Origin: Gordonia amicalis NBRC 100051 = JCM 11271
GTDB lineage: Bacteria > Actinomycetota > Actinomycetes > Mycobacteriales > Mycobacteriaceae
DNA: 64,000 nucleotides
Direction of reading: 5' to 3'
Assembly (NCBI RefSeq): GCF_000332995.1
Contig: NZ_BANS01000032.1
Location: 1 to 64,000 of the forward strand
Part shown: one piece after another, positions 36,947 to 46,051 of the stretch
Layout: every line of letters begins with the position of its first letter
How positions within the stretch are numbered: the first letter of the stretch is position 1
Notes under the pieces: model-generated
What the model saw: the letters and a program-made list of their open reading frames with translations, nothing else
Databases searched by the model: none
Told to the model about the DNA's origin: nothing
Made by a program: the position numbers and the translations under genes

Positions 36947-38319
36947 GTGTTCTGTTGTTCGGGGTGTCGCACCGCAGTGCGCCGGTCGAGGTGCTCGAGC
37001 GGTTGGCGGTCTCCGACCACGACCGTCCGAAGCTGGTCGACGAGCTGCTCTCGTCACGGGCGATCTCCGAGGCCATGGTCGTGTCGACGTGCAACCGCGT
37101 CGAGATCTACGCGGTCGTCGACGCGTTCCACCCGGCTCTCGAGGCGGTCGGCGAGGTCCTCGGCGACCACTCGGGCATGACCGTCAACGACATGACCCGG
37201 CACGCCTACGTGCGTTACTCCGAGGCCGCTGTCGAGCACCTCTTCACGGTGGCTGCGGGCCTGGACTCGCTCGTCGTCGGCGAGCAGCAGATCCTCGGCC
37301 AGATCCGCAACGCCTACCTGAGCGCGGACGCCAACGACTCGGCCGGACGTGTCCTGCACGAACTGGCCCAGCAGGCGCTGCGGGTGGGCAAGCGGGTGCA
37401 CACCGAGACCGGCATCGACCGTGCCGGCGCGTCGGTGGTGTCGGTGGCCCTGCATCGCGCCAAGTCGCTGCTGACCGATCCCGCGACCGGGGCGCACCGC
37501 CTGCGCACCGCGGTGGTCGTCGGTGCGGGCGCCATGGGTGGTCTCGCGACCGCCCAGCTGGCCCGTGAGGGCGTCACCGAGATGTCCGTGGTGAACCGCA
37601 CGGTCGAGAATGCGCGCCACCTGGCCGACAACATCGCCGCCAACCACGGCATCACCGTGCACGGCGTGGGCCTCGACCAGTTGCCGGCCGCCATGGCCGC
37701 CGCCGACGTCGTGGTGAGCTGTACCGGTTCGGTCGGCTCCGTGGTCAGTGTGGGTGCCGTGCATTCGGCTCTCGCCGAGCGAAACCTCCGCGGGGATACC
37801 ACGCCGATGGTGATCTGCGACCTCGGGCTGCCACGCAACGTCGATCCGGCCGCGGCCCGCCTGCCCGGTGTGCACGTCGTCGACATCGAGGGTCTGCGCG
37901 GCGACTCGGAGACCCAGGCCGCCGAGAACGACACGCTCGCGGCCCGGTCGATCGTCGCCGCCGAGCTCGCCGACTACCTGACCCATCAGCGTCAGGCCGA
38001 GGTCACGCCGACCGTCGCAGCGCTCCGTCAGCGCGCCGCCGACGTCGTCGAGGCCGAGATCCTGCGTCTCGAGACCCGGCTCCCGAACCTCGAGAACAAT
38101 CAGCGCGACGAGGTCGCCAAGACCGTCCGACGCGTCGTCGACAAGCTCCTGCACGCACCGACGGTGCGTGTGAAGCAGCTGGCGTCGACTCCCAACGGTG
38201 ACCACTACGCGGAGGCGCTGCGCGAATTGTTCGAGCTCAAACCAGGTGCTGCAGAGTCGGTCTCGGCGCCCGATCGGCTGGGGACCACGGACTCGGCCGG
38301 CGAGCAGGGTGACCGATGA
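36943..38319 (+). CDS. hemA: Glutamyl-tRNA reductase
   Basis: First committed step of C5-pathway haem synthesis: NADPH-dependent reduction of glutamyl-tRNA to glutamate-1-semialdehyde. 458 residues from the GTG that overlaps the rex stop. Catalytic domain with C50 in [26 protein letters not shown], then Rossmann [16 protein letters not shown] with VVNRTVENA, and a C-terminal dimerisation helix domain ([11 protein letters not shown]). Coupled to hemC by ATGA. Confidence 0.97.
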   Translation: MSVLLFGVSHRSAPVEVLERLAVSDHDRPKLVDELLSSRAISEAMVVSTCNRVEIYAVVDAFHPALEAVGEVLGDHSGMTVNDMTRHAYVRYSEAAVEHLFTVAAGLDSLVVGEQQILGQIRNAYLSADANDSAGRVLHELAQQALRVGKRVHTETGIDRAGASVVSVALHRAKSLLTDPATGAHRLRTAVVVGAGAMGGLATAQLAREGVTEMSVVNRTVENARHLADNIAANHGITVHGVGLDQLPAAMAAADVVVSCTGSVGSVVSVGAVHSALAERNLRGDTTPMVICDLGLPRNVDPAAARLPGVHVVDIEGLRGDSETQAAENDTLAARSIVAAELADYLTHQRQAEVTPTVAALRQRAADVVEAEILRLETRLPNLENNQRDEVAKTVRRVVDKLLHAPTVRVKQLASTPNGDHYAEALRELFELKPGAAESVSAPDRLGTTDSAGEQGDR

Positions 38320-39260
38320 GCGAAACTCGAACCGCGCCGATCCGGGTCGGTACGCGGGGTTCCCTGCTGGCCACCACCCAGGCCCAGACCATCGCCGACG
38401 GGCTGACCGACGCCGGGCACCCGGCCGAGCTGGTGATCATCAAGACCGCCGGTGACGCGTCGGCCGCACCGGTCGCCGAGATCGGCGTCGGGGTCTTCAC
38501 CACCGCCATCCGCGTCGCACTCCGCAACGACGAGGTCGACGTCGCGGTGCACTCCTACAAGGACCTCCCGACCGCTCCCGAGGACGACCTCACGATCGCG
38601 GCCGTCCCGACCCGCGTGGACCCGCGAGATGCGCTGGTCAGCCGGGACGGGCTGGTGCTCGGGGAGCTACCGCCGGGGTCGGTGGTCGGCACCTCGGCGC
38701 CCCGCCGGGCGGCACAGCTTAAAGCATTGGGTCTCGGTTTGGAAATCCGCCCCCTAAGAGGCAACCTAGATTCTCGGTTGGGCAAAGTCGCCAGCGGCGA
38801 ACTCGACGCAGTCGTGGTCGCCCGCGCCGGCCTCGTGCGGATCGGACGGACCGAAGTGGTCTCCGAAGCGCTCGATCCGGTCGTCATGCTGCCGGCTCCG
38901 GCGCAGGGTGCTCTCGCTGTGGAGTGCCGCTCAGACGATGCCGAACTGGTGAGAATACTCGCCGAGTTGGACGACCCGTCCACCCGGGCGGCCATCGAGG
39001 CCGAACGGTCGGTGCTCGCGGCTCTCGAAGCCGGATGTACCGCACCGGTCGGAGCGATCGCCGAGGTGGTCGAGTCGATCGACGAGGACGGGCGCATCTT
39101 CGCCGAACTGTCGCTGCGTGCGGCGGTGGCGGCCGAGGACGGATCCGATGTGATCCGCGCTTCGGTGGTGGGCCCGGTCGATCGGGCCGTCCAACTGGGT
39201 AATGATCTCGCCGCCGAACTGCTGGAGCTGGGAGCGGGCGAACTCGTCAACTCTCCCTAG
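38316..39260 (+). CDS. hemC: Hydroxymethylbilane synthase (porphobilinogen deaminase)
   Basis: Joins four porphobilinogens to hydroxymethylbilane. 314 residues, ATG overlapping the hemA stop. [14 protein letters not shown] at the N-terminus, HSYKDLPT with the catalytic Asp region, [30 protein letters not shown], and [10 protein letters not shown] with the Cys that holds the dipyrromethane cofactor. All conserved features are present. Confidence 0.97.
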   Translation: MSETRTAPIRVGTRGSLLATTQAQTIADGLTDAGHPAELVIIKTAGDASAAPVAEIGVGVFTTAIRVALRNDEVDVAVHSYKDLPTAPEDDLTIAAVPTRVDPRDALVSRDGLVLGELPPGSVVGTSAPRRAAQLKALGLGLEIRPLRGNLDSRLGKVASGELDAVVVARAGLVRIGRTEVVSEALDPVVMLPAPAQGALAVECRSDDAELVRILAELDDPSTRAAIEAERSVLAALEAGCTAPVGAIAEVVESIDEDGRIFAELSLRAAVAAEDGSDVIRASVVGPVDRAVQLGNDLAAELLELGAGELVNSP

Positions 39261-39309
39261 CAGAGAACGAACTGCAGCCCTCCACGCGAGGGCAGGAGAG
39301 TGCGAACCC

Positions 39310-40995
39310 ATGAGCCGTACGAAGAAGGCAAATCCCGGACGGATCCTGTTCGTGGGGTCGGGTCCAGGTGATCCCGATCTGCTCACCGTGCGGGCGCGCA
39401 CCGTGATCATCAATGCGACCACGGCCTACATCGATCCCGATGTGCCGGCTGCCGTGGTGTCGCTGATCGGCAGCGCACACCGCGAAGAACCCGCACCGAA
39501 CACCCGCCGGTCGGCCAAGAAGGCAGACAAGGCGGACGAGAAAGCCGATACCGACGCCGCCGGCACCGCGTCGTCCGACGGCACCACCGCCGCGGCCGCA
39601 CCCGAGGCCGGCCAGTCCGACGAGGAGTCGGTGGTTCGTCCGGCGCTGGGCGACCCGACCGAGGTCGCCAAGACCCTCGTGGCCGCCGCTCGCAACGGTG
39701 ACGACGTGGTCCGCGTCGTCGCCGGCGATCCGCTGACCACCGATTCGGTGCTCGCCGAGGTCAACGCCGTGGCCCGGCACTCGGTCACCTTCGAGGTGCT
39801 GCCCGGCCTGCCCGCCGCCTCGGTCGTCCCGAGCTACGCCGGCATGCCGCTGGGTTCGACCCACACCGAGGCCGACGTGCGCGGCGAGGTCGACTGGGCC
39901 GCCCTGGCCGCCGCCCCGGGCCCGCTGGTCCTGCACGCCACCTCCGGCCACCTGGCCGAGACGGCGAGCGCGCTGACCGAGCACGGGATGGCGCCGCAGA
40001 CCCCTGCGGCCATCACCATCAACGGCACCACCTGCGCTCAGCGCACCATCGAGGCCACCCTCGCCACCCTCAACGAGCAGGGCAACGCACTGACCGGACC
40101 GCTGGTCGTGACCGTCGGCAAGGTCGTCGGTTCGCGTGGCAAGCTCTCGTGGTGGGAGTCGCGTTCCCTCTACGGCTGGACCGTGTTGGTGCCGCGCACC
40201 AAGGATCAGGCCGGTGACATGAGCGACCGCCTCGTCAGCCACGGCGCCATGCCCAAGGAAGTGCCCACGATCGCAGTCGAGCCGCCGCGCAGTCCCGCGC
40301 AGATGGAGCGCGCGGTCAAGGGACTCGTCGACGGTCGCTACCAGTGGGTGGTGTTCACCTCCACCAACTCGGTCCGCGCCGTGTGGGAGAAGTTCGCCGA
40401 GTTCGGACTCGACGCCCGTGCGTTCTCCGGTGTGAAGATCGCCTGCGTCGGCGAGGCCACCGCGGACAAGGTGCGTTCCTTCGGTATCAACCCCGAACTC
40501 GTGCCGTCGGGTGAGCAGAGCTCGCTGGGCCTGCTCGAAGAGTTCCCGCCCTACGACGACGTGTTCGATCCGGTCAACCGAATCCTGTTGCCGCGCGCCG
40601 ACATCGCCACCGAGACCCTCTCCGAGGGGCTGCGCGACCGCGGCTGGGAGATCGACGACGTGACCGCGTACCGCACCGTGCGCGCCGCACCGCCGCCCGC
40701 CGAGACCCGCGAGATGATCAAGACTGGCGGCTTCGACGCGGTCTGCTTCACCTCGAGCTCGACGGTCCGCAACCTCGTCGGCATCGCCGGAAAGCCGCAC
40801 GCGCGCACCATCGTTGCGTGCATCGGCCCCAAGACCGCCGAGACTGCAACGGAATTCGGTCTGCGCGTGGACGTCCAGCCGGAGAACGCCTCGGTCCTCG
40901 AACTGGTCGACGCGCTCGCCGAGCACGCCGCCCGGCTCCGTGCCGAGGGCGCACTGCCCCCGCCGCGCAAGAAGTCCCGTCGATCGCGTTCGTGA
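39310..40995 (+). CDS. hemD: Fused uroporphyrinogen-III methyltransferase-like / uroporphyrinogen-III synthase
   Basis: 561 residues from ATG 39310 with AGGAGAG upstream; the open frame upstream of that lies inside hemC. The N-terminal half is SUMT/CobA-like: FVGSGPGDPDLLTVRA at the start and EVLPGLPAASVVPSYAGMPLG. It contains an extra Lys/Asp/Ala-rich insert at about residues 60-105. The C-terminal half (about 290-540) is uroporphyrinogen-III synthase: YGWTVLVPRTKDQAG, VVFTSTNSVRAVW, CVGEATADKVRSFG, and CFTSSSTVRNLVG. The same fusion occurs in Rv0511. It supplies the siroheme/B12 branch point and the ring-closing step. A basic tail ends the protein. Confidence 0.93.
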   Translation: MSRTKKANPGRILFVGSGPGDPDLLTVRARTVIINATTAYIDPDVPAAVVSLIGSAHREEPAPNTRRSAKKADKADEKADTDAAGTASSDGTTAAAAPEAGQSDEESVVRPALGDPTEVAKTLVAAARNGDDVVRVVAGDPLTTDSVLAEVNAVARHSVTFEVLPGLPAASVVPSYAGMPLGSTHTEADVRGEVDWAALAAAPGPLVLHATSGHLAETASALTEHGMAPQTPAAITINGTTCAQRTIEATLATLNEQGNALTGPLVVTVGKVVGSRGKLSWWESRSLYGWTVLVPRTKDQAGDMSDRLVSHGAMPKEVPTIAVEPPRSPAQMERAVKGLVDGRYQWVVFTSTNSVRAVWEKFAEFGLDARAFSGVKIACVGEATADKVRSFGINPELVPSGEQSSLGLLEEFPPYDDVFDPVNRILLPRADIATETLSEGLRDRGWEIDDVTAYRTVRAAPPPAETREMIKTGGFDAVCFTSSSTVRNLVGIAGKPHARTIVACIGPKTAETATEFGLRVDVQPENASVLELVDALAEHAARLRAEGALPPPRKKSRRSRS

Positions 40996-41106
40996 CCGCC
41001 CTGCTCCCTGAGGTGTGAGGAGCGATAGCCGCCGGGCTGAGTGAGCGACGAAGGAGTGAATCGAAGTCGACGAGCCTCGAAGGGCCCGGGAGACGAAGGA
41101 GACGAC

Positions 41107-42084
41107 ATGCCGCCCGTGATCCGTCCCCGCCGGTTGCGCACCACGCCGGCGATGCGTCGGCTGGTCGCCGAGACCACCCTCGCGCCAAGGCAACTCGTAT
41201 TGCCGATGTTCGTCGCCGACGGCATCGACGAGCCGAAGCCGATCTCGTCGATGCCCGGCGTCGTGCAGCACACGTTGGACTCGCTGCGCGCCGCCGCGGC
41301 GGAGGCGGTCGAGGCCGGCGTCGGCGGTCTGATGCTGTTCGGCGTGCCCCGTCCGGAGGACAAGGACGCGGCCGGCTCGTGTGCCGACGCCGAGGACGGA
41401 GTCCTCAACCGGGCACTGCGCGCGCTGACCGACGACCTCGGTGACTCGACGGTCCTCATGGCCGACACCTGCCTCGACGAGTTCACCGACCACGGGCACT
41501 GCGGCGTGCTCGACGGCCGTGGACGCGTCGACAACGACGTGACCCTCGACCGCTACGTGTCGATGTCGCTGGCGCAGGCCCGCGCCGGGGCCCAGCTCCT
41601 CGGGCCGAGCGGGATGATGGACGGCCAGGTCGCCACCATCCGCGACGCACTCGACGCCGAGGGCTTCACCGACACCGGGATCCTGGCCTATTCCGCCAAG
41701 TACGCGTCGGCCTTCTACGGGCCGTTCCGGGAGGCGGTCGGCTCGTCGTTGCAGGGCGACCGACGCACCTATCAGCAGGACGCGGCCAATCGGATCGAGT
41801 CGCTGCGGGAGGTGCGCCTCGATCTCGAGGAGGGCGCCGACATGGTGATGGTCAAGCCCGCGATGAGCTATCTCGACATCGTGCTCGATGTCGCCGAGAT
41901 GAGCGACGTCCCCGTCGCCGCCTATCAGATCAGCGGTGAGTACGCGATGATCACGGCCGCCGCGGAGCGGGGCTGGATCGACCGCGACGCCGCGATCCTG
42001 GAGTCGCTGACCTCGATCCGCCGTGCCGGAGCGTCGGTCATCCTGACCTACTGGGCCACCGAGGTCGCGAACCGGCTGTCCTGA
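41107..42084 (+). CDS. hemB: Delta-aminolevulinic acid dehydratase (porphobilinogen synthase)
   Basis: Condenses two aminolevulinates to porphobilinogen. 325 residues from ATG 41107 with GAAGGAG 6 bases upstream. The catalytic lysines are in [15 protein letters not shown] and [12 protein letters not shown]. The metal region [14 protein letters not shown] keeps Cys and His residues, consistent with a zinc form. Last gene of the rex-hem run; the small membrane-protein genes after it begin 66 bp later. Confidence 0.96.
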   Translation: MPPVIRPRRLRTTPAMRRLVAETTLAPRQLVLPMFVADGIDEPKPISSMPGVVQHTLDSLRAAAAEAVEAGVGGLMLFGVPRPEDKDAAGSCADAEDGVLNRALRALTDDLGDSTVLMADTCLDEFTDHGHCGVLDGRGRVDNDVTLDRYVSMSLAQARAGAQLLGPSGMMDGQVATIRDALDAEGFTDTGILAYSAKYASAFYGPFREAVGSSLQGDRRTYQQDAANRIESLREVRLDLEEGADMVMVKPAMSYLDIVLDVAEMSDVPVAAYQISGEYAMITAAAERGWIDRDAAILESLTSIRRAGASVILTYWATEVANRLS

Positions 42085-42150
42085 CCCTTCCGCACGGGAC
42101 CTCGCCGGACGTGTGCGCGGGCCGGTGACGCGTCCCACTAGGCTGGTGCC

Positions 42151-42939
42151 ATGTCCGCACCGTTCGACCCGATGCGCGCCTCGTCAGAGTCCGACGCGGA
42201 GCTGCGCCCGAGGATCCCGGATTCGATCTCGATCGCCGTCGAACTGTGGGCGGTGGTCGTCGTCGGACAGGTCGTCGCGCTGTTCGCGCAGACGGGCACC
42301 TTCGTCGACCTCGTCCGTGATCAGGTCCGCGACAACCCGCCGAACGGCGTCTCCGAGGACCAGCTGCAGTTCATGACGTCGTCGGGTTTCGTCATCGGGA
42401 TCCTCGTCGCGATGTCGGTGTTCCTGACCGCGATCACCGCGCTGGTCGTGTGGTTCACGCGCAAGGGTTACAACTGGGCCCGCATCGTGCTGGGTGCGAT
42501 GGGTGTCTACATCGTCGTCAACCTGGTCTTCTCCCTGTTCGGCGACACCGACCCGGCGTGGGCGATGGTGCCCCTGGTCATCAGCGGCGTCGCCGCACTC
42601 GGCGCGACCGTGCTGTTGATGCGCGCCGACTCCGAGAAGTACTGCCGGCGCATGGCGGAAGAGCGCAAGCCCCGGCCGGTGCCGCCGCCCGCACCGCCGT
42701 ATCCGTACGGCCAGAACCCCTACGGCCAGAACCCGTACGGCCAGTACCCCTACGGCCAGAACCCGTCACAGCCGGGGACGCAGCCCGGTGACACACCGTA
42801 TGGTGACAGTTCACCCGAGGCCGCCGCCCGCGGCGGGTCATCCGAGGCCGGCGGCGCCGGAACACCCGACCTCCGCAAGCCCGAGAGCCCAAACCCCGAG
42901 AACACCGACTCCGACAGCGAAGGACCGAAGAAGCAGTGA
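42151..42939 (+). CDS. Four-helix membrane protein with YGQNP repeats
   Basis: 262 residues. Predicted transmembrane helices lie at about 30-50, 78-100, 108-128 and 132-152, followed by a Pro/Tyr/Gln-rich cytoplasmic or external tail. That tail holds four repeats of YGQNP/YGQYP, encoded by four 15-bp DNA repeats (42706-42765), then a Gly/Ser/Asn-rich stretch. It overlaps the next gene by GTGA. Rv0513-type position but no family recognised. Confidence 0.75.
   Translation: MSAPFDPMRASSESDAELRPRIPDSISIAVELWAVVVVGQVVALFAQTGTFVDLVRDQVRDNPPNGVSEDQLQFMTSSGFVIGILVAMSVFLTAITALVVWFTRKGYNWARIVLGAMGVYIVVNLVFSLFGDTDPAWAMVPLVISGVAALGATVLLMRADSEKYCRRMAEERKPRPVPPPAPPYPYGQNPYGQNPYGQYPYGQNPSQPGTQPGDTPYGDSSPEAAARGGSSEAGGAGTPDLRKPESPNPENTDSDSEGPKKQ
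42706..42765 (+). repeat. Four 15-bp tandem repeats encoding YGQNP
   Basis: Units of TACGGCCAGAACCCC run at 42706, 42721, 42736 and 42751, with one A-to-T change in unit 3 (YGQYP) and third-position variation. In-frame slippage could change the repeat number. Confidence 0.9.
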
Positions 42940-43379
42940 CAAGTCCCGACCCGGCGAAGCGTCCGAAACTCGTCGTCTGGGCCTACCGGTGCTGGGTGGT
43001 GTCGGGAGCGCTCCTGGCCCTTCTCGGTGTCCTCGTCGTGGTGCTGTCCGCGGTCGACGACTCCGGGTCGATGGCCTCGGCGATGCTCGGCATACTCGTC
43101 CTGCTCGTCGGTGTCGCCTACATCCTGCTCGGCAGCAAGGCGTTCACCGGTGATGCCCGGTGGCGGTCGTCCCTGTCGGCGCTGACGCTCGTCGTCGTTG
43201 CCATGCTGCTGTTCCTCAGCGTCGGCCTCGGATCGCCGGTGTTCGCCCTGGCACTGCTGGCCGCCATCATCGGTCTCTTCGGGTCGCTGCTGGCCTACCG
43301 GCCGGACTCGGAGACCTGGTACACGGGCAAGGCGCCCGAACCCAAGAAGCAGCGCACACAGCGCAAGAAGAAGCCGTGA
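42936..43379 (+). CDS. Small four-helix membrane protein
   Basis: 147 residues from GTG 42936. Hydrophobic segments at about 15-37, 47-66, 80-98 and 100-118 are followed by a tail ending in a Lys/Arg-rich cluster (KKQRTQRKKKP). Coupled by GTGA overlaps to both neighbours, so the three genes 42151-43984 form one unit. Function unknown. Confidence 0.75.
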   Translation: MTSPDPAKRPKLVVWAYRCWVVSGALLALLGVLVVVLSAVDDSGSMASAMLGILVLLVGVAYILLGSKAFTGDARWRSSLSALTLVVVAMLLFLSVGLGSPVFALALLAAIIGLFGSLLAYRPDSETWYTGKAPEPKKQRTQRKKKP

Positions 43380-43984
43380 CCGACGAGGCGCCAGACCCGG
43401 TCGACGGAACCGAACCCGGCGAATCCGATCCGGGAACGGATCCGGGTGAGGTCCTGTTCTACGAACCCGGCGGGAGCAGGTGGGTGGTCCTCATCGGTCC
43501 CGCGCTCGTCCTCGCGGTCCTCGTCATGGAGATCGTCGGACCTGGACAGGTGCACTGGCCGGTCCTGATCATCTTCCTCGTGATCCTGTTCGGTTTCTCG
43601 CTCGTCCAGGTGACCGCGGCGCGACGACACGTCAGCGTCGAACTCACGGAGACGACGCTGCGTCAGGGCGCGGTGACGACCCCGCTCGCCGACATCGAGG
43701 AGATCTACCCGCCCAACAACTCGCCGACGCCCGAGGACTGGGAGAGTGCTCCGGCGCTCGGTGAACTCCACGGTGTGTCGCGACGCCGGAAAGGTGTGGG
43801 GGTGCGGCTGACCTCCGGGAAACTCGCGCAGGCCTGGGCCCGGGACGTCGAGGTGTTCCGCAGTGAACTCGCGCAGGCCCACGCCGCCGTGCGGATGGGG
43901 CTACCGCCCTCTGGCCGGAAAGCGGACGCCGGCGAGCCCGAGTCCGGAAGATCCGAGGAGAAGGATCAGGACACCACCGAGTGA
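43376..43984 (+). CDS. Two-helix membrane protein with PH-like cytoplasmic domain
   Basis: 202 residues from GTG 43376. Acidic N-terminus, two adjacent transmembrane helices (about 36-55 and 60-80), then a beta-rich domain (VSVELTETTLRQGAV...TPLADIEEIYPP and GVRLTSGKLAQAWARDVE) reminiscent of bacterial PH domains. Third gene of the membrane-protein set after hemB. Its 3' end overlaps the converging catalase-like gene by 19 bp. Confidence 0.7.
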   Translation: MTDEAPDPVDGTEPGESDPGTDPGEVLFYEPGGSRWVVLIGPALVLAVLVMEIVGPGQVHWPVLIIFLVILFGFSLVQVTAARRHVSVELTETTLRQGAVTTPLADIEEIYPPNNSPTPEDWESAPALGELHGVSRRRKGVGVRLTSGKLAQAWARDVEVFRSELAQAHAAVRMGLPPSGRKADAGEPESGRSEEKDQDTTE

Positions 43985-44685
43985 CGTCCCTTCCGGCTGT
44001 CGCGGTAGGCGCGTCGACGCAGGTCACCCAGCCATGACGGCGCGAACTCGACCCCGTCGGGACGGTGGAGGATCGGATCGAAGTCGATGTCGAGCCCGGT
44101 CAGCACGTGGTCGAGTTCGATCCGGGCCAGGGGAACGAATCGCCTGCACCCGGCTTCGAGGATGATCACGACCGGCCGCTTGGTGCGCAGGCACGCGGCG
44201 AGATTCTCGACATCCAGACCGGACGGCCCGGTCGGCTCGATGATGCGGGCACGAATCCAGTACAGCTCGCCGTCGTATCGGTAGGGCGTGAGGCTCGAGA
44301 CGGCGGTCGGGGCCCAGTGCGTGGCCGGGAGCGGGACGGGGAGGCGGCCGGACAGCGGTGCCGGTCCGGCCAGCAACAGGTCCCATGCGCCGGACGCGGC
44401 GTGGCCGGTGCCCTTCGCCGGCGTCGGGGCGTCGGCCGGGACGTTCGTCGGGGCCGAGGCGGGGAACCGCACGGCCACGCCGACGATGTCGGGCAGGCCG
44501 CCCGGGGTGCCGATTCCCTTCGACAGACGGACCGTGACCGGCCCGGAGCGGAAGGGCAGCGGGTGGTCCCCGGAGACCGACGCCTGGCCCCCGCACAGCA
44601 GACCGTCGGGATGGAACACCCGCGCGTGCCGCAGCGCACCGAGCCAGCGGAACGGCGTCGTGATGAGGTCGGGCAGGTCGGTCAT
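43966..44685 (-). CDS. Small catalase-like (heme-catalase superfamily) protein
   Basis: 239 residues from ATG 44685 with CGGAGG 6 bases upstream. The order HARVFHPDGLLCGGQASV, then VTVRLSKGIGTPGGLPDIVGVAVRFP, then WDLLLAG follows the heme-catalase core (His...VRFS...RGFAVKF...WD). The end RRRAYRDSRKGRH recalls the proximal-tyrosine motif of catalases. At less than half normal catalase length it is a mini or divergent member. I have seen related proteins labelled phosphodiesterase, which I find less likely. It lies beside a manganese catalase gene, same strand. Real activity is unknown. Confidence 0.55.
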   Translation of the reverse strand: MTDLPDLITTPFRWLGALRHARVFHPDGLLCGGQASVSGDHPLPFRSGPVTVRLSKGIGTPGGLPDIVGVAVRFPASAPTNVPADAPTPAKGTGHAASGAWDLLLAGPAPLSGRLPVPLPATHWAPTAVSSLTPYRYDGELYWIRARIIEPTGPSGLDVENLAACLRTKRPVVIILEAGCRRFVPLARIELDHVLTGLDIDFDPILHRPDGVEFAPSWLGDLRRRAYRDSRKGRHSVVS

Positions 44686-44776
44686 GGCACCTCCGTAGAT
44701 CGGGCGACACCGCCGTCGGCACGGCAGGCCGCGAACGCTCGGGGAGTCCGCGGGCTGCCGCACCGGCGACGGGTCT

Positions 44777-45691
44777 CTATCCGGTCGGATCGGGATCGAC
44801 GACGTCCTTGATCTTGCCCATGACACCCTTCTCAGTGCCGAACTTCGGCTTCTGCGGGGTCCCCATGGCGCCATCGTAGGTCGCATAGAGCTTCGGATCC
44901 GGCGGCGGGCCGGATTGGCGGTCGCCGAGGGGCTGCGGATCGGCGAGGAACTTGAACTCGTGCTTCCCGTCAGGGGTGGGACCGCTCGCCCAGCCGCCCT
45001 TGTCCGAGTCCGCACCGTCCGACAGATGCCACAGCGTGCTCGCGTGCTCGCTGAACTCCTCGTCGAACAGGTCGTCGGGGGCGATGGTGCCCTCGAGGCC
45101 GTCCGCCTTGAGTTCCTCGATGGCCTTCAGCCACAGGTTCTGGTGATAGGTGTCGCGGGCCAGGTTGAACCGCAGCATGTCCTTCACGCCCGGGTCGTCG
45201 GTCATGTGCCACAGTCGCGCGGTCTGGACGCGACCCTGCGCCTCGGCCGTGACGTTCGCGTGGAAGTCGGCGAGCAGGTTGCCGCTGTGCACGATGTAGC
45301 CCGCGTTCCACGGCACGCCGTTGCTGTCGGCGAGGCGCGGGCCGCCACCGGAGAAGACGGCCTGGGTGGGATCGCTGCCGCCGAGGACCGCGGCGACCAC
45401 AGGATCGCCGAGGGCGTTGGCGGTGGAGTCGGTCACCGGAGCGCCCTCGAGGAGGCGGGCGACCATCGTGGCGATCATCTCCACGTGACCGATCTCCTCG
45501 GTCGCGATGTCCATGATCAGGTCTTTGTACTTGCCCTTCATGCGGCAGTTCCAGCCCTGCATGAGGTACTGCATCGTCACGGTCATCTCGCCGAAGGCGC
45601 CGCCGAGCAGCTCCTGCAGCTTGCGCGCGTAAACGGGGTCGGGCTTCTCGGGTTTGACGTCGAACTGCATGTAATCGGTGTGGCGGAACAT
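44777..45691 (-). CDS. Manganese (non-heme) catalase
   Basis: Dimanganese enzyme breaking down hydrogen peroxide. 304 residues from ATG 45691 with AGGGGAA 5-6 bases upstream. Ferritin-like four-helix core with the ligands GGAFGEMTVTMQY (Glu), ATEEIGHVEMI (Glu/His), TAEAQGRVQTARLW (Glu) and ARDTYHQNLWL (His). The C-terminal ~80 residues are the typical extended tail. The 91-bp gap to the catalase-like gene contains no obvious terminator, so co-transcription is possible. Confidence 0.93.
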   Translation of the reverse strand: MFRHTDYMQFDVKPEKPDPVYARKLQELLGGAFGEMTVTMQYLMQGWNCRMKGKYKDLIMDIATEEIGHVEMIATMVARLLEGAPVTDSTANALGDPVVAAVLGGSDPTQAVFSGGGPRLADSNGVPWNAGYIVHSGNLLADFHANVTAEAQGRVQTARLWHMTDDPGVKDMLRFNLARDTYHQNLWLKAIEELKADGLEGTIAPDDLFDEEFSEHASTLWHLSDGADSDKGGWASGPTPDGKHEFKFLADPQPLGDRQSGPPPDPKLYATYDGAMGTPQKPKFGTEKGVMGKIKDVVDPDPTG

Positions 45692-46051
45692 GATTCCCCT
45701 GACAGTCGTGTTGGGTGGGCGGCGAGCCAGCGAGAGGCGTCGACGACGACGGGCTTTCTGCGGGCAGTGTTGATCGCAGTGGCCGCGCGAAGCAGCGAAC
45801 CCCTGTCGGCGACGAGTGTGCTCTGTTCCCAGGACGATTCGCGTCCACGTCCTGGGCCGAGTCGACCCAGCGGCGCAGTGCGAGACCGTCCGGGTCACGT
45901 CGCGGCGGGTGTTTTCACAGCGGCGTCGGGAGCAGTGTGCCCGGGTTGTGACAATTCAAACCCGAACATCGAAGAAACCGCGCCCGGCCTGTGCGGGTAC
46001 AGGCCGGACGCGGTGGGGTCGGATCGATGCAGGGTCGCGCAGGTGGTCGGG
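45692..46051. other. 360-bp gap between manganese catalase and acyl-CoA dehydrogenase
   Basis: Holds the catalase promoter region and a terminator hairpin at 45977-46014. No gene is supported; frames crossing it lack start sites and coding composition. Confidence 0.6.
45977..46014 (-). terminator. Terminator after the large acyl-CoA dehydrogenase
   Basis: ACCGCG-C-CCGGCCTGT pairs with ACAGGCCGG-A-CGCGGT around a 6-base loop, a 16-bp stem with one mismatch. It lies 38 bp past the gene's stop. Confidence 0.75.

Noticed and set aside
41041..41106. Longer N-terminus for hemB from 41041
   Set aside because: The ATG at 41107 has a strong ribosome site and gives the family-typical N-terminus; the extension is Arg/Ser-rich and unconserved.
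39247..42138. 963-codon open frame antisense to hemD and hemB
   Set aside because: Long antisense frames are expected with GC-rich third positions; the plus-strand genes are certain and the antisense product matches nothing known to me.
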